From Leishmania mexicana MHOM/GT/2001/U1103 (lineage: Eukaryota > Euglenozoa > Kinetoplastea > Trypanosomatida > Trypanosomatidae), in the NCBI RefSeq assembly GCF_000234665.1, contig NC_018324.1:2922944-2986943 (forward strand): 64,000 nucleotides of DNA. The letters run 5' to 3'. The notes beneath the pieces are model-generated. The model had not been told where the DNA came from. It saw nothing but the letters and a program-made list of their open reading frames with translations, and searched no databases. Numbering within the stretch: the first letter of the stretch is position 1; each line of letters begins with the position of its first letter. Position numbers and translations under genes: made by a program. This document shows positions 36,904 through 46,196 of this stretch, piece by piece.

Positions 36904-37914
36904 ATGCCCCTCTTCGCCTCAAGTGAGGACACGCTGGTGATGCCACCTGCACCAACTTCTTCAGCGGCAGCCAAGGATGCGCTGCAGGGCCCACGTGACT
37001 TCAAGCGTGCCGCCGCGCTGACGTACCGCACGGCGCCGCACCCGAGCGACTCAACCGACGGTGTCTTCGAGGCGCTACTCATGCTGGCAGCGGACCGGTT
37101 GGACCCCAATGGTGAGGCGATGAAAGAGGAGAGCAGTAGCGGTGCGTCTCGCTCCAAGAAGGGCAGCTGGCTCGGGCGTGCGTGGAGACACGTGGTGGGC
37201 TACGCCACCAACAACCTCTTGAAGATGCGCCAGGCCGACTTCCTCAACGCCTTCTCCCGCCAGCTCGAGGTGAACCCGGCGAAGGAGTCGAGCACCGTGA
37301 TGGTAAGCTGTCAGTGCTTTATAGTTAGCAGCGGCAAGCTGCATTTCGGCTCCCTTTTTGCCACAAACTGCGGCTTGTATTTTTGCTCCTGCACACCAGA
37401 GGCAGCGCCGGCGGCCGCTACGGCCACGGAATCGGATGCCGACTCGGCCAGCTCCGCAGACCGCGGAGGTGGCGAGGATGAGGTTGAGTACATAAAAGAG
37501 CGTATTCTCTTCACGGACGTGGCGTCCCTTCTACCCTCCATCTTCCTGGAGCAGAATGGAACGGCCACGCCGTTCATACAGGGCATCCCAAACGGCGTTG
37601 TGGCCCCGACGGCCCTGCAGGTGTTCACAGTGCAGCTCAGCACGGTGTTGCAGTTCTTACAGCTTCACAACGTTGCCGTGAAGCGGCCGAAAAGGTCAGC
37701 CGCGGAGACCGAGAAAGGCGGCGCCGGCGCGGTGCAAGAAGCGCCCTGCATTGACGTCGTGCAAAAGCACGAGTTCGATCTCGTCTGCAAGTTACCTCCC
37801 AGCCTCGACACGCTCAAGTTTTGCGCGCTGCTGTGGCGCCTGTGGGTCCAGCGCCTCCACGACCTCGGCCGCCCACTTGAGAACCCCGCCGTTCACTACG
37901 CGGAGCCGCACTGA
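36904..37914 (+). CDS. GRAM/PH-like domain protein
   Basis: 336 residues. The segment FLNAFSRQLEVNP followed by SCQCFIVSSGKLHFGSLFAT and NCGLYFCS (about 112-162) has the pattern of a GRAM domain (F..+F...E......C......G.LY.S...+.FYS). After an Ala/Ser/Asp insert (about 163-195), the fold seems to continue with ERILFTDVASLLPS and FTVQLSTVLQFLQL. GRAM domains bind phosphoinositides or proteins at membranes. No signal peptide or membrane helix is seen, so it is probably a peripheral membrane protein. The match is by pattern, not by strong residue identity, and a plain PH-like fold is the main alternative. Confidence 0.6.
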   Translation: MPLFASSEDTLVMPPAPTSSAAAKDALQGPRDFKRAAALTYRTAPHPSDSTDGVFEALLMLAADRLDPNGEAMKEESSSGASRSKKGSWLGRAWRHVVGYATNNLLKMRQADFLNAFSRQLEVNPAKESSTVMVSCQCFIVSSGKLHFGSLFATNCGLYFCSCTPEAAPAAATATESDADSASSADRGGGEDEVEYIKERILFTDVASLLPSIFLEQNGTATPFIQGIPNGVVAPTALQVFTVQLSTVLQFLQLHNVAVKRPKRSAAETEKGGAGAVQEAPCIDVVQKHEFDLVCKLPPSLDTLKFCALLWRLWVQRLHDLGRPLENPAVHYAEPH

Positions 37915-38440
37915 GAGCACCCCCAGTGCCCTTGAGCGCTCGATGCCCAAGCGTTATTGTGTCTTCCGTGAATGCTTCCTCTCTGCTGTGTTTCTATTTG
38001 GTGTAGCCTAGCACATTTTGACCTAGCGAACTAGAAAGAAACCCGTTGCGTTCAACTCCGCCTCGCAGCCGCCCCCCCCCCCTTCCCCGATGACCGGGGA
38101 CACCTCAGCGCGAGGCGTCGCAGGGGCAGGCACCCACGATGTAGAAGGGGGGGGGGGGCAGAGCATAGTTGCCGATGTCGGCGGCCAGGTCCTGGACGGC
38201 GTTGCGTCGGTGCGAACTGCAACGATGGATACGCTTTTACAGCCCACATGACGGGCGAAGCGCCAACGTGGCTCAAGCCAATCCAATTCCCGGCCACCAA
38301 CCCCTACCTTCGCGGAGCCCAAATGCCAACCTGAAAGGATGCGCTGGGCGGCTGCAGGGCGACCGGCGGCGCGGCGGGTGGGTGGGGCACAAGCCCTCGC
38401 GTGACCGGGCCGCCGTGGCGGATACGCCTGCGGCTGCCCC

Positions 38441-38458
38441 AAACCACCCGGGTGGTTT
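38441..38458. repeat. Perfect 18-bp palindrome
   Basis: aaaccacccgggtggttt reads identically on both strands. It sits in the anomalous C-rich spacer. Function unknown. Confidence 0.85.
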
Positions 38459-38628
38459 AGCGGCCAACTGGGGCCCCGCCAGCGCAAAACACTGCGCACG
38501 CCAAAAACAAAAACCACTCGCTTTCGTGGGCCTGCCCCACGCCTCGCCTGGCGGGGGCGTGCACCCTCCCTCCGCGCCCAGGGGCGCGCCGGCCCGCCAG
38601 CCCCGGACCCCCCCCCCGCGAGCCGAAT

Positions 38629-38692
38629 GACCCTACCCAAAGCCCACCCCCAACCACCCCCCCCTTTACCCCAACCCAAAACCCCGCAAGAA
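38629..38692 (-). other. Putative G-quadruplex-forming tract
   Basis: On the minus strand this stretch has at least six runs of three or more G separated by short loops of one to five bases, including GGGG, GGG and a run of about eight G. It lies directly before the ATG of the phosphopantetheinyl transferase gene. Confidence 0.5.
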
Positions 38693-38695
38693 AAC

Positions 38696-39517
38696 ATGGC
38701 GAAACTCCTCGTAGCAAACGCTAGCGCCTGGCAACCTTCACCGGAACAATTCAGCAGCGCTGTCGAGCAGCTGCACAAAGAAGATTCCGTTCGCCGCGCA
38801 ATCGAGTCGGCGCGGGCTTCCGCCACGCGCCAAGGTTCAAAGCATCCGAATCCAGAAAACAAAGCACGCCTCCTGGCCAGGCATCTCCTCCTGTGCGAGC
38901 TAACCGATTCTGGAAACACGCAAGCCAACCGTCAGCTTTGCAAGAGAGACGTACGTCTTCCTATCTCAGCATTTGGAAAGCCACTCACGGCACCGTACCA
39001 AGACGGAAATTACAGTGTCACACACGTGGCCGAGTGGGTGTGCTGCGCCCACTCAACGGCCGCTCCTCTCGGAGTTGACGTGGCCGCTGTACATCCTCAA
39101 GAGAGCGCCACATTTTCGCTTTGCTTGTCAAACGAAGAGCTTGCACAAGCAGAAGCGGTACCGCGCAAGCAGTGGCCGTCTCTCTTTGCGCTTTTCTGGA
39201 CTTTAAAGGAAGCTGTGTTAAAGGCCCTCGGCTTGGGCCTCTCGACAAGGCTGCAAATGTGCGATATCTGCCTTGACAGCGTCAAGCTAGAAAACCTATC
39301 GGTCCTTCCAAACGTGGAACCGGCGTCCATTTACACTGCACCAAAGCACCGTCTGATGGTCTCACTGCAGGGTAACACTAAGCAGCCGTGGGCTTGCTCG
39401 TGTTTCATGCTCCCCGGAGACCCTCCTCACATTTTGTCAGTGGTCCTTCGGGAAGAGTTGATGAACGGTATCATTGAGGTAATGTTTGTGTCTCCTCAAA
39501 CTGCGCTCCGGAATTAG
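38696..39517 (+). CDS. 4'-phosphopantetheinyl transferase (Sfp/AcpS family)
   Basis: 273 residues from the ATG at 38696. The enzyme would move the phosphopantetheine arm of CoA onto a serine of acyl-carrier protein, activating it. Motifs: NYSVTHVAEWVCCA (the usual NxSHxxxxV-type segment), PLGVDVAAV (G126, V127, D128; a magnesium ligand) and FWTLKEAVLKALGLGL (W168, K171, E172), the classic W..KE..+K..G block. The length suits a two-lobed Sfp-type enzyme. The substrate is probably the mitochondrial ACP of type II fatty-acid synthesis, by inference. An earlier in-frame ATG at 38627 would add a Pro-rich segment encoded by the C-rich patch, and I judged it unlikely. Third-position GC is lower than in neighbours upstream (25 of the first 40 codons, hand count). 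Confidence 0.88.
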   Translation: MAKLLVANASAWQPSPEQFSSAVEQLHKEDSVRRAIESARASATRQGSKHPNPENKARLLARHLLLCELTDSGNTQANRQLCKRDVRLPISAFGKPLTAPYQDGNYSVTHVAEWVCCAHSTAAPLGVDVAAVHPQESATFSLCLSNEELAQAEAVPRKQWPSLFALFWTLKEAVLKALGLGLSTRLQMCDICLDSVKLENLSVLPNVEPASIYTAPKHRLMVSLQGNTKQPWACSCFMLPGDPPHILSVVLREELMNGIIEVMFVSPQTALRN

Positions 39518-39923
39518 ATTATCGAGGGGCCTACGCTAGTAGCCGCTGTTATGTCTACAATCACAATACGTGCGCACTTTCGAAACTGTGAGCGTGAGCA
39601 GTCACTTACCGCTTTCCGAACGGCACTAACGTCCCCAACACTCCTATGTCGCTCATTCAAAAACATTATCCGAAAGGGGGAATGAGCTGATGCAAACGCC
39701 TCCCTTTTTCCTGGGGTACGGTGCCTTTCTGCTGCTTGTGAAGGTCAGGCCTCCAGCGCTGATAACCTTCACCCGTTCACACTCCACATATTGCTCAGCG
39801 TATCTCATCATCCCCTCATTTCGCTTTGCTCTTTTTTTCCTGATGAAGGCTTCCTTGTCAACTTCGCTGGCGTTTTCACCAACGCCAAGCAAGTAAACCA
39901 CGTTTCGCTGCACCGAAAAAAAA
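39518..39923 (+). other. Short spacer before the SCO1-like gene
   Basis: 406 bases, no + strand gene. It holds the pyrimidine tract and AG described separately. Confidence 0.6.
39847..39848 (+). promoter_or_regulatory. Probable trans-splice acceptor for the SCO1-like gene
   Basis: A T-rich tract with a TTTTTTTCC core (39822-39840) precedes the first following AG, 76 bases before the ATG at 39924. Confidence 0.55.
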
Positions 39924-40775
39924 ATGCGGCCACTTAGAAAGGCATCACACGGCTTGTTTCCGCGCTCAGTATCCACAGAAGGGCCGCTCTCCACGCGATG
40001 GAAGTATCAGCCACGATCCAAGGCAGAGTTTTGGGGGCTTGTACTCGGCGCCTCTGTCTTTCCGATTTCCGTCTGTGTCATGAACTGGTATGAAAACCGT
40101 AAACTGGAGAAACCAGAGCTCGCTCCGGAGTTTCAGTCCATGCAGTCAGTATCCCTAAAGCCAAAAGCCCAGCTTGGTGGACCGTTTCGATTGCGGGAGA
40201 GCCGAACCGGGAAGTACATAACCAATGAAGAACTCTTCCAGAACAAGTGGACACTGCTGTATTTTGGTTTTTCCAAGTGTTCTGAGATTTGCCCCAGCAC
40301 GCTAAGGTTTATCTCCGAGGTGATGAAAGCCTGCGATGCGGAATACGGCTCCGACGCAAAGCTGGCCGCAGAAGAAAAGAATCTCCAGGCCGTTTTCCTT
40401 AGTATTGATTTTATTCGCGACAAGCCGGATGTCATCGAGCAGTTTGTACGCAAATACGATCCGCGTGTTCGCGGACTGTGCGGGACACGGGAGGAGGTAG
40501 AGGCGGCTGCACGCGCTTGGAGGGTTTACTACTCGTCTGTGGACGAAACCGATGAGGAGCGCAACGCTCGCGAGGCGGCCGGTGTGGCGGCGCCACAAAT
40601 TGACGACACTTATCAGTTCGATCACAGCAGCGCCATTTACCTGGTGGGGCCAGACGGCAAAATGAAGGACTTTTTCTTTAAGGAAATGGGGCTCAAAGAT
40701 ACGGTAAGCCGAATCGGAATTCATTACAGTGACGTTTACGGCTTCAGTGATACCCGCCAGGCTCCGAGGCCGTGA
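39924..40775 (+). CDS. SCO1: SCO1/SenC-type copper chaperone for cytochrome c oxidase
   Basis: 283 residues. SCO1 delivers copper to the CuA site of COX2 in the mitochondrial inner membrane. The N-terminus is basic and poor in acids (targeting signal), followed by one membrane segment (FWGLVLGASVFPISVCVMNW, about 36-55) and a thioredoxin-like domain. The copper ligands are intact: FGFSKCSEIC gives C119 and C123 (CxxxC), and DHSSAIYLVGPDG gives H234. AVFLSIDFIRDKPDVI matches the family's 'vfiSvDPeRDtpe' block with a changed DP. An insert of about ten residues before the His block (ETDEERNAREAAG) is unusual. Third-position GC is low for the window (22 of the first 40 codons). Confidence 0.93.
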   Translation: MRPLRKASHGLFPRSVSTEGPLSTRWKYQPRSKAEFWGLVLGASVFPISVCVMNWYENRKLEKPELAPEFQSMQSVSLKPKAQLGGPFRLRESRTGKYITNEELFQNKWTLLYFGFSKCSEICPSTLRFISEVMKACDAEYGSDAKLAAEEKNLQAVFLSIDFIRDKPDVIEQFVRKYDPRVRGLCGTREEVEAAARAWRVYYSSVDETDEERNAREAAGVAAPQIDDTYQFDHSSAIYLVGPDGKMKDFFFKEMGLKDTVSRIGIHYSDVYGFSDTRQAPRP

Positions 40776-41468
40776 TTCTGTCCCACAAAAAAAAATGGCA
40801 CATGCTCTTTGCCGTGCTGTCTAGCCCTTTACCATCAGCCACAACTGGTGGTGTGGTTTCTTTTTGTTTGTTTGTCTTGATCCTTATGCGCGGCTTACCG
40901 TGTTGTCACACTCAGATGCGCCCATCTGTATGCGGCCCATCACTTGGAGCTACAGAACTCCCTGCATCACATGAAAATGTCACAAGACTCACGAGAAAAG
41001 CTCGTTGATGCTCCTTCCGTCTCTGAACAAGGTCAGTATGCATCTTTACCTCCTGGTCTTCAGTCACTCTCTATATGGCGCGAACCCAGGGCAACCTGTG
41101 CCACGGCCAATGGCGTTCCGGCGGAAACCAAACCAATATCTGCTCCTTTTCCTTCACTCTGACCTCACGCCCTTCCCTGCCCTTCTCTTGTCAAGTCAGT
41201 ACTTCCTTTTCTCCCTCGGTTAACAGAGGAAGTGAGGTGGTCGGCGCGCAACTCCCGCCGAGCCTGTCTCGCATCTCCGTTTTTTTTTTAATATCAACAG
41301 CGAAAGGGATCAGCAATACGCTGTCTTTCCAAGCAGTCCTCCCGAAAGCTACGCGCAGCGCTTCTTGGCTTTTCAGATAAACTGGCGTATGCGCAGCATA
41401 GAACTGTAATAGAAACAGCAACATTTCTGCTTGTCGTTTCCTACATACATGGTAAGCACATATATAAC
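40776..41468 (+). other. Spacer between SCO1-like and TruD-like genes
   Basis: 693 bases, no gene seen. Two candidate acceptors: a CT tract at 41167-41220 with AGs at its 3' side, and a run of nine T (41281-41289) with an AG at 41299-41300, 169 bases before the ATG. Confidence 0.55.
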
Positions 41469-44400
41469 ATGAATCGTTCGAAATGGTCGTTGCGGCGTCT
41501 TATTCTGGGTCTCAGCGTTGAGGACGCACAGAGCAAGTTCGACACTCCAGAGTCTCGCGGCATTCTTCGCGTAGCGCACGAGCGGTATAATCAGGGCATT
41601 TATCACGAGCTTCAAATCGCACAGCGGCAGCGCAATGGGCTCGCCCCGGAGCGCAAATGTCACATCAGTCGCTTTACAAAACCAAGTGTTCCAGGCTTTC
41701 AAGCGTATCTGAAAGGCTCCCCAGATGACTATGTGATCCGTGAAGTTTGGGATGACGATGACAATGTCGGCGTTGGGGAAAGTGGTGCGGTGAGGGCAAA
41801 GGACGAAGTGACCCTTAGTCACAGCAGCGCCATCAGCAGCGCACCAACTGTATCGCCAAAAATAAAGCAAGAGCAAGACGCCTTCAGGACAACAAAAGCG
41901 GCGATCCTGAAAACGCTGGCCTCGGCTCTGCAACTCGTCATGGAGAGTGTGCTCTCGGAGCTCAAGGGCCGGCGACAAAGTGGGACACTATTGTCAAAGG
42001 AGCACCAGGCGTCAGTTGTGAATCGACTAATTGGTGAAGTGGCCGAGTCCAGTGCGCGGAGCTACAAGAGCCTGTCATCATCATCGCATCTGCTTGAGCC
42101 AGTTGAGATGGCAGTGACACTGTTTGGTCGCAGAGACACAGCTGAGGTGCAGGCATTCAATAGCGGCACCTTCACTGTCCCAGCAGCTGAAGGAGACATC
42201 TCCTACTCCTTATGGGTCGCTGGTGGCATTGTCGCGAGCGAGGAGCTTATGGCGGATTTCCCGTTTCACCTCGCCAAGTTTGTGACCCCTTCTCAGGCGT
42301 CGTCGCCGTCACATCGGCTGCCACATGTGGAGGTGGAAATCTACTTCTCCTCTGAGTTATTCCAGCTTGAGAAGACAATCGGGCCAAACGGCGTCCGTAT
42401 GCTGCGCTCGTTTATCGGCAAAGCCATGATGAAACAGCACGAGCCAACACCAACATCCACCACACTGCTTCTGGCCGCATCAGGAGAGAAGGAGCGTGAT
42501 CTTTACAACATTTACGATTCATCGCGCGATCATGGCGAAGTTCGAATTCCGTGGATTCGCAAAGTGATGGCCAAGGTATCTACGGTGACTGGCGTGGTGT
42601 TTAGCGCGGAGGACTCAGATGAGAATCCCTCTGTCGATCGCATGCGTGCCTCTGTAAGCTCCGTCTGGCGAGCGTGGGGCCACCTCGTCAAGGACCTCCA
42701 CGTTCATGGTGACCTCGACTACCTCTATGTCTCCATCAGCCGTCAGCAGGAGTGGGAGGGCAACGAAGCGTACATCTCGGAGCTGAAGAAACTGGAGGCT
42801 GCCAGGGACGCCGAGGAATCTGCTGGACCGCTCGTAGAGACTGCAAACGTATCCCGCACTTTGAGTCTCAGCAATGCCGCAAACTTCGCGGCAGCGGGCG
42901 TCGCCAGCAAAGCGCGCAAATTGTACCTACCTATCTCGGCCGATTTTGTGGTTTTAGAGTGCACGCTAGAGCGAAAAGGCCTGCCACACAACATGGTCGT
43001 CGAGGACATTGTATCCACCTTGATGGAGATGCAGCAAGAGCAGATGGAGATGCAGCGGCTATGTGTTCTCGACGCCATAGCGATTCAGGTGGAAGAAAGC
43101 GAGACCAAACCCAGCTCCAACAGATCTGTGGTGTACACTCGAGATAAGATTGTTCCGGTGCTGTACGAGCCGAAAATCGTCGTCTCCCACGCCGGAACGC
43201 TGGAAAACGGTACACACTCGTTTCAGCGAGTTCGCATTCGCGGCAGCTGTCTCGCTCACGTTGAGGCGCTAGCGGCAGCGCTGCAAGACGAGTCTGGGAG
43301 CTACTTCACCGACAGGTCGTTGCCCTGCTCCACGACTTCTGCAACTCTTTCGGCAGCAGGTAGCAGCGGAGGCCAGAATAACCTGGTAGGAGGGTCATCG
43401 CTTCCAAAAAACCTGTCGTTTCGCGCCGTGCGTGCGCCAAGCACTCAGCAGCGACTCACCGGTCACAGCGCCCCTTGCGCCTCTGCTGTAGGAGACAAGT
43501 TCGGCGATCCCACGTCACGCATCCGTCATCCGCGTTCGCAGACGCTCACGCTTGCCGCCGACAACTACGCGCTCGTCACAGACGATGAGCGCCAGTTTTG
43601 GAAAGAGAACTATTACCGACTCTCTGAGATGAAGGTTATTTACCACGATCGCGTTGACGCGGCAGACGCACTCGGTCAGTCGTGGCAGTCTCTGCCTCCA
43701 CGCGTCCATGAGCACCTCGCCTTACTGAACCGCCACCTCGCGCCAGGCGATTCCACGGCTAACCAGGATCATGATGAAGAGGGTGGCACCACTGCGCCAG
43801 GAAAGCGGAAGCGGAAAAAGGGTGGCAAGAAGACGAAACGGCCGACAGCCGAAAAGGAGGAGGCGGCGGCCACCGCAGCACTAGGGCTGGCACCGGAGAA
43901 GCTTTTCGAGTACTTCTGCACCGACATGGAGGCAGAGAGCGCGCGGCACGACCTGCGTACCGGTGACTGCATGGGGTATGATTACCTTCTCAACCTGCGG
44001 CGCATCCCAGACAAGCACCTTCCTCTGGTCGCCCCTGCCGTAGCGTCCGTCACATCCAAAGGCTTCATCAACTACTACGGGCCACAGCGCTTCGCCACCT
44101 ACACTCGGATGAACATGCACCCTGGGCTCCACTTGCTGAAGGGTGAGTACAAGGCGGCGGCACACATTCTGGTGCAGCAGTTCTACCTCGATGCCGCAAT
44201 GGAGGCGGAGCGGCAGCGCACTGGGCAGGCGTTCCCCCGCATGCAGGCCCTGCAAGGATACGGTGGGTTTCGCCTGCCAGATTTCCTGCGTTCTGGTACG
44301 CGCCGCTCCGTCGCCGAAAACGGAACGCCCATGCAACGAGTGCTCTACAACGCGCTTCAGGCGTCCGCCTTGCTCGGGGGCGATGAGGGCCTCGACGGTG

Positions 44401-46196
44401 ACGATGGCCTGAGTGGCCAGGGCCTCGGCAGTAGCGACCCTGGATGGGGCCCATTAGCAACAGCGTCTGGGCAACGCCGTGGAAGAGGCCAGCCACGCGC
44501 ATCCGGCAGAGCGGCCCGTCTGAATAGGGATGCCGCTGCCGGTGCTGCTCGCGCTGCTGGTGACGATGATCCCTGCGCAGAGGCGTTTCTGCGGGTGATT
44601 GGTCCGCGCGCGTGTGCGATGCTCATCCAAGAGTTTCTGAGCTTCATCTGGAACGACATTGTCAACCAGAGGTTTCAACGCTACGGCACGTTCACGCTTC
44701 TTCCGGGTGACCTCGTGAGGGCCGGCGGGGTCACAGCCGCGGCCTTGCACGACAGTGGTGAAGGAGATGTAGCAATGACCTCGCCGTTAGTCCATGCCTC
44801 CCGCGGCGAGATCGAGCGCGGAGTGTTTTCGGTGTGGGACTTGGTTCTGCCGCTGCCAGGCGCCGACATCCGCCTTCCACAGAACCACACAGAGGACTTG
44901 TATGTGGTGGCATTGCAGCGATACGGGCTGCCGTTCGACCCCGAGTCGCGACAGTGGCGCTGCTTCAAGCCGTCACCGCTCGCGCGCCACGGAGAGGAGC
45001 CAGCGCGGGCGAGGGTGGCGGCGGAAGGCAGGTCCCTCAGCGGCGCACCCCTGTCTCCGTACTACAATCTCACCTCCACCTTTGCGCTGATGGAGGAAGA
45101 GCTGGGCTCACGCACGCTGAGCACGGATGCGCTTCCGTTGAATGGTGAGGGTCCAGGGGGCCGCTTTGGGGCCGGTGATGCCACCCTGCAGGCGGATGCT
45201 GGATTGGATGCAGTGAATCTGAGGCCCGACTTACGCGCTGGCGGCGGCAACCCGCTCGGCCTCACCATCGGTGCCTCGTATCGCCATGTGCTAGTGCGGC
45301 CAACAGCCGACACGATGCAGTGGCGACTTCTGAAGGGAGTGATTGGTGACCCGTACCAGCGATGGGGAATGACTACCCAAGCACAGGTTCGAGCACTCGA
45401 TGCTGTGCAGCTGGCGAGCACAAGCTTCGCCGCCGACGTGGAACCGGTGTGGATGTTCCCGTCACCATCTGGCGCGCTCACCTCGGTGAACGGGCGTGGT
45501 GTGCCGCAGCTGCTAAATGTGGAGTCAGGCGTGTCACAGGATAAAGAGGAGGTGGAGGACGGATCCCACGGTGACGCGGCGACAGAAACGAACGCGCCTC
45601 AAGCGGCGCCAGCAGGCATCGAAGCCTCGCAGAGAGGCAGCCTGGCTAGAGATACCGGCCCTTTGACAACAGCGGCGGCCAGGACAGCCGCCGGGTACCG
45701 CCATCAGCGGCGCTGGACCGGCACCTCGCAGCTTCTGCGAGCGCCGTCGCCCGCCGGGCACTCGCTGGCGTCTAGATCAGAGACAAAACAGCAGCTGGCT
45801 CTCCGCCGCCGAGCGCCACCGGCGCCATCGTGGCTACCGCGGCACCACGGCAGTGCGCTGCAGCTACGTCTGCGTCTCCCATGCGGCGTGTATCCGGGCA
45901 TGCTTGTGAGAGAGCTCCTCAAGATGGACGTGAATACGCCGGATGTTGTCGACCTCGACAGGGCTGCGTCGTCGTCGTCGCGCACCGACCGCCGCGCACA
46001 GTCGTGGCAGGATCTTACCGCAGATCAGAGGGCCACCTATCAGAAGTGGATCGCAAAGCGTCGTCAGCAGCGACGGTTCCTGCAGCAGCCGCGCGCAATC
46101 AGCCTCGCCTTGCTGCACCAGCAGATCTTCCGTAGCAGTGGTATCCGGCAGAGCTTACTTCCAACACTGCGCAGCTACGATAGCGTGTCAAAGTGA
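41469..46196 (+). CDS. Very large, divergent TruD/Pus7-family pseudouridine synthase-like protein
   Basis: 1575 residues, about twice the length of yeast Pus7. Family landmarks in order: PDDYVIREV (about 84-92; usual DF.V.E); VVLECTLERKGLPHN (about 493-507; usual F.L.K.G..T); CVLDAIAIQ (D535), the place where GxKDxxAxTxQ with its catalytic Asp is expected; KGFINYYGPQRFA (about 863-876), the family's G.pNYFG.QRF motif; SYRHVLVRPTADTMQW (about 1274-1289); and LQLRLRLPCGVYPGMLVREL (about 1460-1480), the usual C-terminal LP.G.YATMvLRE box. The Asp may survive, but the rest of the catalytic motif is lost. Large inserts, including a Lys-rich one (about 775-795), separate the blocks. The N-terminus is basic and could target mitochondria. 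It is either an unusual enzyme or a structural relative without activity. Confidence 0.8.
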   Translation: MNRSKWSLRRLILGLSVEDAQSKFDTPESRGILRVAHERYNQGIYHELQIAQRQRNGLAPERKCHISRFTKPSVPGFQAYLKGSPDDYVIREVWDDDDNVGVGESGAVRAKDEVTLSHSSAISSAPTVSPKIKQEQDAFRTTKAAILKTLASALQLVMESVLSELKGRRQSGTLLSKEHQASVVNRLIGEVAESSARSYKSLSSSSHLLEPVEMAVTLFGRRDTAEVQAFNSGTFTVPAAEGDISYSLWVAGGIVASEELMADFPFHLAKFVTPSQASSPSHRLPHVEVEIYFSSELFQLEKTIGPNGVRMLRSFIGKAMMKQHEPTPTSTTLLLAASGEKERDLYNIYDSSRDHGEVRIPWIRKVMAKVSTVTGVVFSAEDSDENPSVDRMRASVSSVWRAWGHLVKDLHVHGDLDYLYVSISRQQEWEGNEAYISELKKLEAARDAEESAGPLVETANVSRTLSLSNAANFAAAGVASKARKLYLPISADFVVLECTLERKGLPHNMVVEDIVSTLMEMQQEQMEMQRLCVLDAIAIQVEESETKPSSNRSVVYTRDKIVPVLYEPKIVVSHAGTLENGTHSFQRVRIRGSCLAHVEALAAALQDESGSYFTDRSLPCSTTSATLSAAGSSGGQNNLVGGSSLPKNLSFRAVRAPSTQQRLTGHSAPCASAVGDKFGDPTSRIRHPRSQTLTLAADNYALVTDDERQFWKENYYRLSEMKVIYHDRVDAADALGQSWQSLPPRVHEHLALLNRHLAPGDSTANQDHDEEGGTTAPGKRKRKKGGKKTKRPTAEKEEAAATAALGLAPEKLFEYFCTDMEAESARHDLRTGDCMGYDYLLNLRRIPDKHLPLVAPAVASVTSKGFINYYGPQRFATYTRMNMHPGLHLLKGEYKAAAHILVQQFYLDAAMEAERQRTGQAFPRMQALQGYGGFRLPDFLRSGTRRSVAENGTPMQRVLYNALQASALLGGDEGLDGDDGLSGQGLGSSDPGWGPLATASGQRRGRGQPRASGRAARLNRDAAAGAARAAGDDDPCAEAFLRVIGPRACAMLIQEFLSFIWNDIVNQRFQRYGTFTLLPGDLVRAGGVTAAALHDSGEGDVAMTSPLVHASRGEIERGVFSVWDLVLPLPGADIRLPQNHTEDLYVVALQRYGLPFDPESRQWRCFKPSPLARHGEEPARARVAAEGRSLSGAPLSPYYNLTSTFALMEEELGSRTLSTDALPLNGEGPGGRFGAGDATLQADAGLDAVNLRPDLRAGGGNPLGLTIGASYRHVLVRPTADTMQWRLLKGVIGDPYQRWGMTTQAQVRALDAVQLASTSFAADVEPVWMFPSPSGALTSVNGRGVPQLLNVESGVSQDKEEVEDGSHGDAATETNAPQAAPAGIEASQRGSLARDTGPLTTAAARTAAGYRHQRRWTGTSQLLRAPSPAGHSLASRSETKQQLALRRRAPPAPSWLPRHHGSALQLRLRLPCGVYPGMLVRELLKMDVNTPDVVDLDRAASSSSRTDRRAQSWQDLTADQRATYQKWIAKRRQQRRFLQQPRAISLALLHQQIFRSSGIRQSLLPTLRSYDSVSK

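Larger units (their letters stand above)
37915..38695 (+). other. Anomalous C-rich, T-poor spacer
   Basis: Unlike every other spacer, the second half (about 38330-38690) has few T and many C and G, with homopolymers: about 11 C at 38072-38082, 12 G at 38147-38158, and 10 C at 38608-38617. A usable T-rich tract ending in AG lies only near its start (about 37972-38006). No gene is evident. It could be real G-quadruplex-rich DNA or a poorly sequenced patch. Confidence 0.6.

Noticed and set aside
39653..39994. 113-residue minus-strand frame
   Set aside because: The sequence looks fairly protein-like, but it overlaps the splice tract and start of the SCO1-like gene on the other strand. All other genes are on +, and no family is recognisable.
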